From Kribbella jejuensis (lineage in GTDB: Bacteria > Actinomycetota > Actinomycetes > Propionibacteriales > Kribbellaceae), in NCBI RefSeq assembly GCF_006715085.1, contig NZ_VFMM01000001.1, forward strand, positions 682,001-746,000: a DNA stretch of 64,000 bases, in the 5' to 3' direction. Below the pieces are notes generated by a model. It ran no database searches, was not told where the DNA came from, and worked only from the letters and a program-made list of their open reading frames with translations. Below are positions 60,945-64,000 of this stretch, piece after piece. The position numbers were made by a program, and so were the translations under genes. How positions within the stretch are numbered: position 1 is the first letter of the stretch; each line of letters starts with the position of its first letter.

Positions 60945-61762
60945 CGGGTGGCTTTGAGGGCGAAGAAGAGGGGGATGCGCGGGGCGGCGTCGGGGAGGCG
61001 CCACCAGCCTTTGGGGGTTTGTTGCATCGACGGCCAGCGGGGCCAGGGGAGGACTTCGGATTCGCGGAGGGTCGTCAGTTGGAAGCCGGCGGAGGCGAGG
61101 GTGGTGACGATTTCGCCGAGGCCGTGGCGCCATTCGTAGCTGGTTTGGCGGCCGGGGACCTCGTCGCCTGTGTAGGTGACGGTGGAGTCGTGGGCGATCG
61201 GGCCGCGACCCTCGAGATAGTCGGCGCGCAGGATGAGATCGTCGGTCTCGCCCGGCAGCGAGACCTCCCGGAGGGCGTTGAGAAGCGGGTGGAACTCGAC
61301 AATGTAGAGGACCCCACCGGGCTTCAAGAGCTCACGTACGACGTCCGCCCACTGCTGTAGGTCCGGGAGATAGCAGAGCGCACCCTTCCCCGTGTACACG
61401 ATGTCGAACTGCCGCCCGCCGACGGCATCCACCGCGTCGTACACATTGGCGTGCACATACTCGACGTCCACCGCAGCATCGGCAGCGATCCGCCGGGCCG
61501 CCTCCAGCGACTTCTCCGACAGATCGAGACCAGTGGTTCGCGCACCACGGCGGGCGAACTCGATCGTCTCCGTGCCGAGATGGCACTGCAGATGCAGTAC
61601 GTCGCGACCGTCGAGCGGCCCGAGGTCCGTCCACTCGTAGTCGGCGAACCAGAACTCGGCCGGCCGGTCGTAGAACGCACTGGCCGCGTGCAGCGGCGCC
61701 CGCGCGTTCCAGTCGGCCTCGTTGGCGGCCACCATCTGCTGCGTCTGCGCATCCAGAGTCAC
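60941..61762 (-). CDS. class I SAM-dependent methyltransferase
   Basis: 273 residues. SAM motif I is VLHLQCHLGTETIEFAR (~57), with the acidic post-I motif TTGLDLSEKSLEAARR and motif IV FDIVYTGKGALCYLPD. It carries methyl groups from S-adenosylmethionine to a small molecule; the target is unknown. The GTG at 61762 was chosen as the first in-frame start after a stop. Divergent from the Fic gene. The remnant methyltransferase downstream starts within its stop codon, so both once formed a tandem pair. Confidence 0.87.
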   Translation of the reverse strand: MTLDAQTQQMVAANEADWNARAPLHAASAFYDRPAEFWFADYEWTDLGPLDGRDVLHLQCHLGTETIEFARRGARTTGLDLSEKSLEAARRIAADAAVDVEYVHANVYDAVDAVGGRQFDIVYTGKGALCYLPDLQQWADVVRELLKPGGVLYIVEFHPLLNALREVSLPGETDDLILRADYLEGRGPIAHDSTVTYTGDEVPGRQTSYEWRHGLGEIVTTLASAGFQLTTLRESEVLPWPRWPSMQQTPKGWWRLPDAAPRIPLFFALKATR

Positions 61763-61852
61763 AACGAGCAGTCTCCCCCACTGACGGTCGACTCGAACGG
61801 CTACATTTCCACACCTCTTGTTCAAGGTTGGTGGATAAGGTTGAATAAGGGT

Positions 61853-63118
61853 ATGGCACGGGTTGAGTTGCACCGCTGGCCCGGGCAACCCGACGGGTTC
61901 ACCCGGGCGGAGCGCCTCGGCGGGTCGTACGAGCTGTATCTCCCCGACCCGCTGGCCGGGCGGAAGTTCGACCTGCCCGACGACGTGCTCGCGCTGCTCG
62001 AGGACGCCGCCGGCGATCTCGCCCGTCTGGACGCGACCGCGGCCGTGCTGACGAACTGCGAGGCGCTCGCACGCCTGCTGCTCCGGGCGGAGGCGGTCGG
62101 GTCGTCGCATATCGAGGGCCTGGTCGTCGGTGCGCGCCGGTTGCTCAAGGCCGACGTACTGCGGGACCGCATTCATGACGTGACGGCCGAGGAGGTGCTC
62201 GGTGCGGTCGACGCGATGACCTGGGTGACCGAATCGGTGCAGGCGGGCGACAAGCTCGAGGTCGACCATCTGCTCGAGGCACACCGGCGGTTGATGGCGC
62301 AGTCGCCGAACGCCGAGTACGGCGGCGAGATCCGCTACCTGCAGAACTGGATCGGCGGCCGCTCCCCCGCCGAGGCGTACTACGTCCCGCCGCCCGCGCA
62401 GCTGATCCCGGAACTGCTCGCCGACCTGATGACCTTCGTCCGCGAGTCGCGACTGCCGGTGCTGGCGAAGACCGCGATCGCGCACGCGCAGTTCGAGACG
62501 ATCCATCCCTTTGCCGATGGCAACGGACGGACCGGCCGGGCTCTGATCCACCTGATCCTGCGCGCCGACGGCCTGATCACCCGTACGGTGCCACCCGTCT
62601 CGCTCTCGCTCGCCACGCACGCCACCGAGTACGTCGAGGCGCTGACCGCGTTCCGGTACGTCGGACGCGCGACGAGCGTCAAGGCCCGCGCCGCCGCGAA
62701 CCCGTGGTTGCGGATGTTCGCCATGGCGTGTACGCAGGCGACCGCCGAGGCGGCCCGCTTCGAACAGACCGCGTCCGACCTCAAGAACGAATGGCGCGAA
62801 CGAGCCGCACCGGTCCGCGCCGGCTCCGCGGCCGAGCTGCTGATCGAGGCGCTGCCCGCTGCGCCGGTGCTCACGCTCGCGGCCGCAGCCCAGCTGATCG
62901 ACCGCTCCCAGCAGGCGGCGAACCAGGGCCTCGCGCGACTGGTCGACGCCCGTGTCCTGCGCGAGGTCACCGACGGACGACGCAACCGCGTCTACGAGGC
63001 GTCGGAGCTGATCGATGCGTTCACCTTGCTGGAGCGCCGGTTCGCCAGCCCGGCTGCGGACACGCGGATCGCACCGCCTAGCAGACCGATCCCGTCGAGG
63101 CCAGGACCGACACACTAG
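61853..63118 (+). CDS. Fic-domain protein (AMPylator-type), with inhibitory motif
   Basis: 421 residues. The Fic active-site loop HPFADGNGRTGR is near residue 217 (catalytic His, Asp and Gly-Asn-Gly-Arg), so it should transfer AMP or another NMP to a target hydroxyl. SSHIEGL near residue 84 is the (S/T)xxxE(G/N) inhibitory helix motif in the N-terminal region, so it is likely a class II self-inhibited Fic protein. The C-terminal ~90 residues form a winged helix (LTLAAAAQLIDRSQQAANQGLARLV), so it may bind DNA. No antitoxin gene is adjacent. ATG 61853. Confidence 0.9.
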   Translation: MARVELHRWPGQPDGFTRAERLGGSYELYLPDPLAGRKFDLPDDVLALLEDAAGDLARLDATAAVLTNCEALARLLLRAEAVGSSHIEGLVVGARRLLKADVLRDRIHDVTAEEVLGAVDAMTWVTESVQAGDKLEVDHLLEAHRRLMAQSPNAEYGGEIRYLQNWIGGRSPAEAYYVPPPAQLIPELLADLMTFVRESRLPVLAKTAIAHAQFETIHPFADGNGRTGRALIHLILRADGLITRTVPPVSLSLATHATEYVEALTAFRYVGRATSVKARAAANPWLRMFAMACTQATAEAARFEQTASDLKNEWRERAAPVRAGSAAELLIEALPAAPVLTLAAAAQLIDRSQQAANQGLARLVDARVLREVTDGRRNRVYEASELIDAFTLLERRFASPAADTRIAPPSRPIPSRPGPTH

Positions 63119-63153
63119 GTGGTTTGACTTTCCTGTCGCTTGCGAGCAAGAAT

Positions 63154-63169
63154 TCGAACATATGTTCGA
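63154..63169. promoter_or_regulatory. SOS box (LexA operator)
   Basis: TCGAACATATGTTCGA is a perfect palindrome matching the actinobacterial/Gram-positive LexA consensus (CGAAC-N4-GTTCG), and it extends to an 18-bp palindrome at 63153-63170. It lies 20 bp upstream of the DinB-like ATG and beside a TTGACT-type -35 box (63123-63128). Predicts LexA repression and DNA-damage induction of the next gene. Confidence 0.85.
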
Positions 63170-63189
63170 AGCGTACAGGGGAGCTTGTG

Positions 63190-63765
63190 ATGGCGTTCGA
63201 CTGGGACATCCTGCACCGGCCGTCGGCGATGGCGATGGTGCGCGGCCAGCTGGGCTTCAGCTGGATGGTGCTGTCCGGACGCCTCGCCCAGCTGACCGAC
63301 GAGCAGTATTTCTGGCGGCCGAGCAGTGAGGCACTCACCGTTGTCCGGCGGCACTACGCCGCACCGTTCCGACCACTCGGGTCCGGCGAATGGGTCGCGC
63401 AATGGCCGGACGAGCCGGACCACCGGGGACCGCGGACGATCGCGTGGCTGATCGCGCACCTGACCGAGACGTTCTTCGAGCGCTGGGAGTGGACGTTCGG
63501 CGCGAGCCGGCAGAGCGGCGCGGACATCACCTTGCACGGCAACGCGCAGGACGCCGTCGCCTGGCTGACGTACTGGGTCGAGGCCTGGCAGGACGCGATC
63601 GCCGAGCTGGACGAGGGCGAAGTGATGACGATCGGCCTCAGCCAGGCCAACGAACTCGACGCCAGCGAACCCTTCGGGCACGTCGTGCTGCGGCTCAACC
63701 GCGAGCTGATCCACCACGGTTCAGAGATCATGACGCTCCAGGACCTGTACGCGGTCGCGGCGTGA
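63190..63765 (+). CDS. DinB-family (DUF664-like) protein with an SOS promoter
   Basis: 191 residues, four-helix DinB/YfiT-like fold. Metal-ligand candidates are His in TIAWLIAHLTETFFERWE (~85) and HH in RELIHHGSEIMTLQD near 178. GGGGAG lies ~6 nt before the ATG at 63190, with a GTG one codon upstream. The name DinB comes from damage-inducible B. subtilis dinB, and this gene has a perfect SOS box, so it is the authentic damage-induced type. Biochemical role is unknown (probably thiol or metal-dependent). Unrelated in context to the other DinB-like gene at 2574. Confidence 0.87.
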   Translation: MAFDWDILHRPSAMAMVRGQLGFSWMVLSGRLAQLTDEQYFWRPSSEALTVVRRHYAAPFRPLGSGEWVAQWPDEPDHRGPRTIAWLIAHLTETFFERWEWTFGASRQSGADITLHGNAQDAVAWLTYWVEAWQDAIAELDEGEVMTIGLSQANELDASEPFGHVVLRLNRELIHHGSEIMTLQDLYAVAA

Positions 63766-63839
63766 GGACACAAGATGTGCGACATGCGGCGTGGCGCTAC
63801 CACTAGATCTAGAGAAACCCGCTTAGCATCGCTACTACT

Positions 63840-64000
63840 GGTGGTTCGGATCGGTGAATACCACAAGATGTTGATCGATCCGAGGCAACAGGGGAATCCG
63901 GTGCGACTCCGGAGCTGCCCCGCAACGGTGTGCGGCCGTGCGGACAGTGCTGCCCAGGCCGGCGATGCTGCCGGTTCGGTCCGTGCTGCCCGGACACGTC
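63840..64000 (+). ncRNA. cobalamin (B12) riboswitch, cut by the window edge
   Basis: GGGGAATCCGGTGCGACTCC starts at 63891 and continues GGAGCTGCCCCGCAACGGT, the B12-box core of adenosylcobalamin riboswitches. Upstream TCGGATCG (63846-63853) pairs with CGATCCGA (63876-63883). The downstream part of the aptamer and the regulated gene lie beyond base 64000. CTAGATCTAG (63803-63812) just before it is a perfect palindrome. The controlled gene is probably a cobalamin synthesis or transport gene or a B12-independent isozyme. Confidence 0.9.

Overview
The window looks like a piece of a large, very GC-rich actinobacterial chromosome, most likely from the Propionibacteriales and perhaps Kribbella (the genus is an inference from gene content and codon style). 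Supporting features are an HU protein with a long Lys/Ala/Pro histone-H1-like tail, the coenzyme F420 gene cofC, an ABC sugar/nucleoside importer without its own ATPase, an ECF42-type sigma factor with its YciI partner, many ROK/LacI/GntR/TetR/DeoR regulators, GTG and TTG starts, and dense 4-bp ATGA/GTGA/TTGA gene overlaps.

Layout. 1-5.9 kb: MFS and HAD genes divergent from a ROK regulator, then thiL-thiD-dinB (thiamine pyrophosphate synthesis) divergent from an Lrp-type ligand-binding protein and a DUF3515 lipoprotein. 5.9-8.3 kb: a sortase and a DUF3494 'ice-binding-like' surface protein whose Pro/Thr stalk is a 12-bp tandem repeat and whose frame is broken twice. 8.4-13.2 kb: yciI-ECF42 sigma pair, ddl, and a cytochrome P450 divergent from its probable TetR repressor. 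13.2-13.6 kb: a 14-bp tandem repeat. 13.6-23.6 kb: a PLP enzyme, three MFS transporters with DeoR and GntR regulators, and a small sugar-catabolic pair divergent from a ROK repressor. 23.8-29.4 kb: gpsA-plsC-phosphotransferase operon, cofC, hupB and corA with a structured leader containing a short upstream ORF. 29.7-32.6 kb: leuCD divergent from an NdgR-type IclR regulator. 33-38.5 kb: a nucleoside hydrolase/ABC importer operon with its LacI repressor and paired palindromic operators. 38.6-43.8 kb: a large BTAD-ATPase regulator, a hemerythrin protein and a flavin split-barrel protein. 43.9-47.4 kb: tRNA-Glu, tRNA-Gln, a CPBP protease, gltX and an FAH-family gene. 48.9-60.2 kb: a two-operon catabolic cluster. 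60.3-64 kb: a decayed methyltransferase, an intact one, a Fic protein, a DinB gene behind a perfect SOS box, and the start of a cobalamin riboswitch cut by the window edge.

The most promising unusual system is the 48.9-60.2 kb cluster. hydantoinase/carboxylase subunits A and B, a flavin monooxygenase of the salicylyl-CoA 5-hydroxylase type and an aryl-acid AMP/CoA ligase are translationally coupled on the plus strand and followed by a TetR regulator. A convergent coupled operon encodes a maleate-isomerase-like protein, an extradiol-dioxygenase-like VOC protein, an unrecognised 82-residue protein and an alpha/beta hydrolase. Together they suggest CoA-activated aerobic breakdown of an aromatic or N-heteroaromatic acid with an ATP-dependent hydrolase or carboxylase step. 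The substrate cannot be read from the sequence.

Several elements look worn or regulated in unusual ways: two genes with internal deletions (a 2'-5' RNA ligase-like gene and a methyltransferase), a frameshifted repeat protein, at least three promoters whose -10 box lies only 6-8 bp from the start codon (leaderless mRNAs), and palindromic operators next to five regulators.
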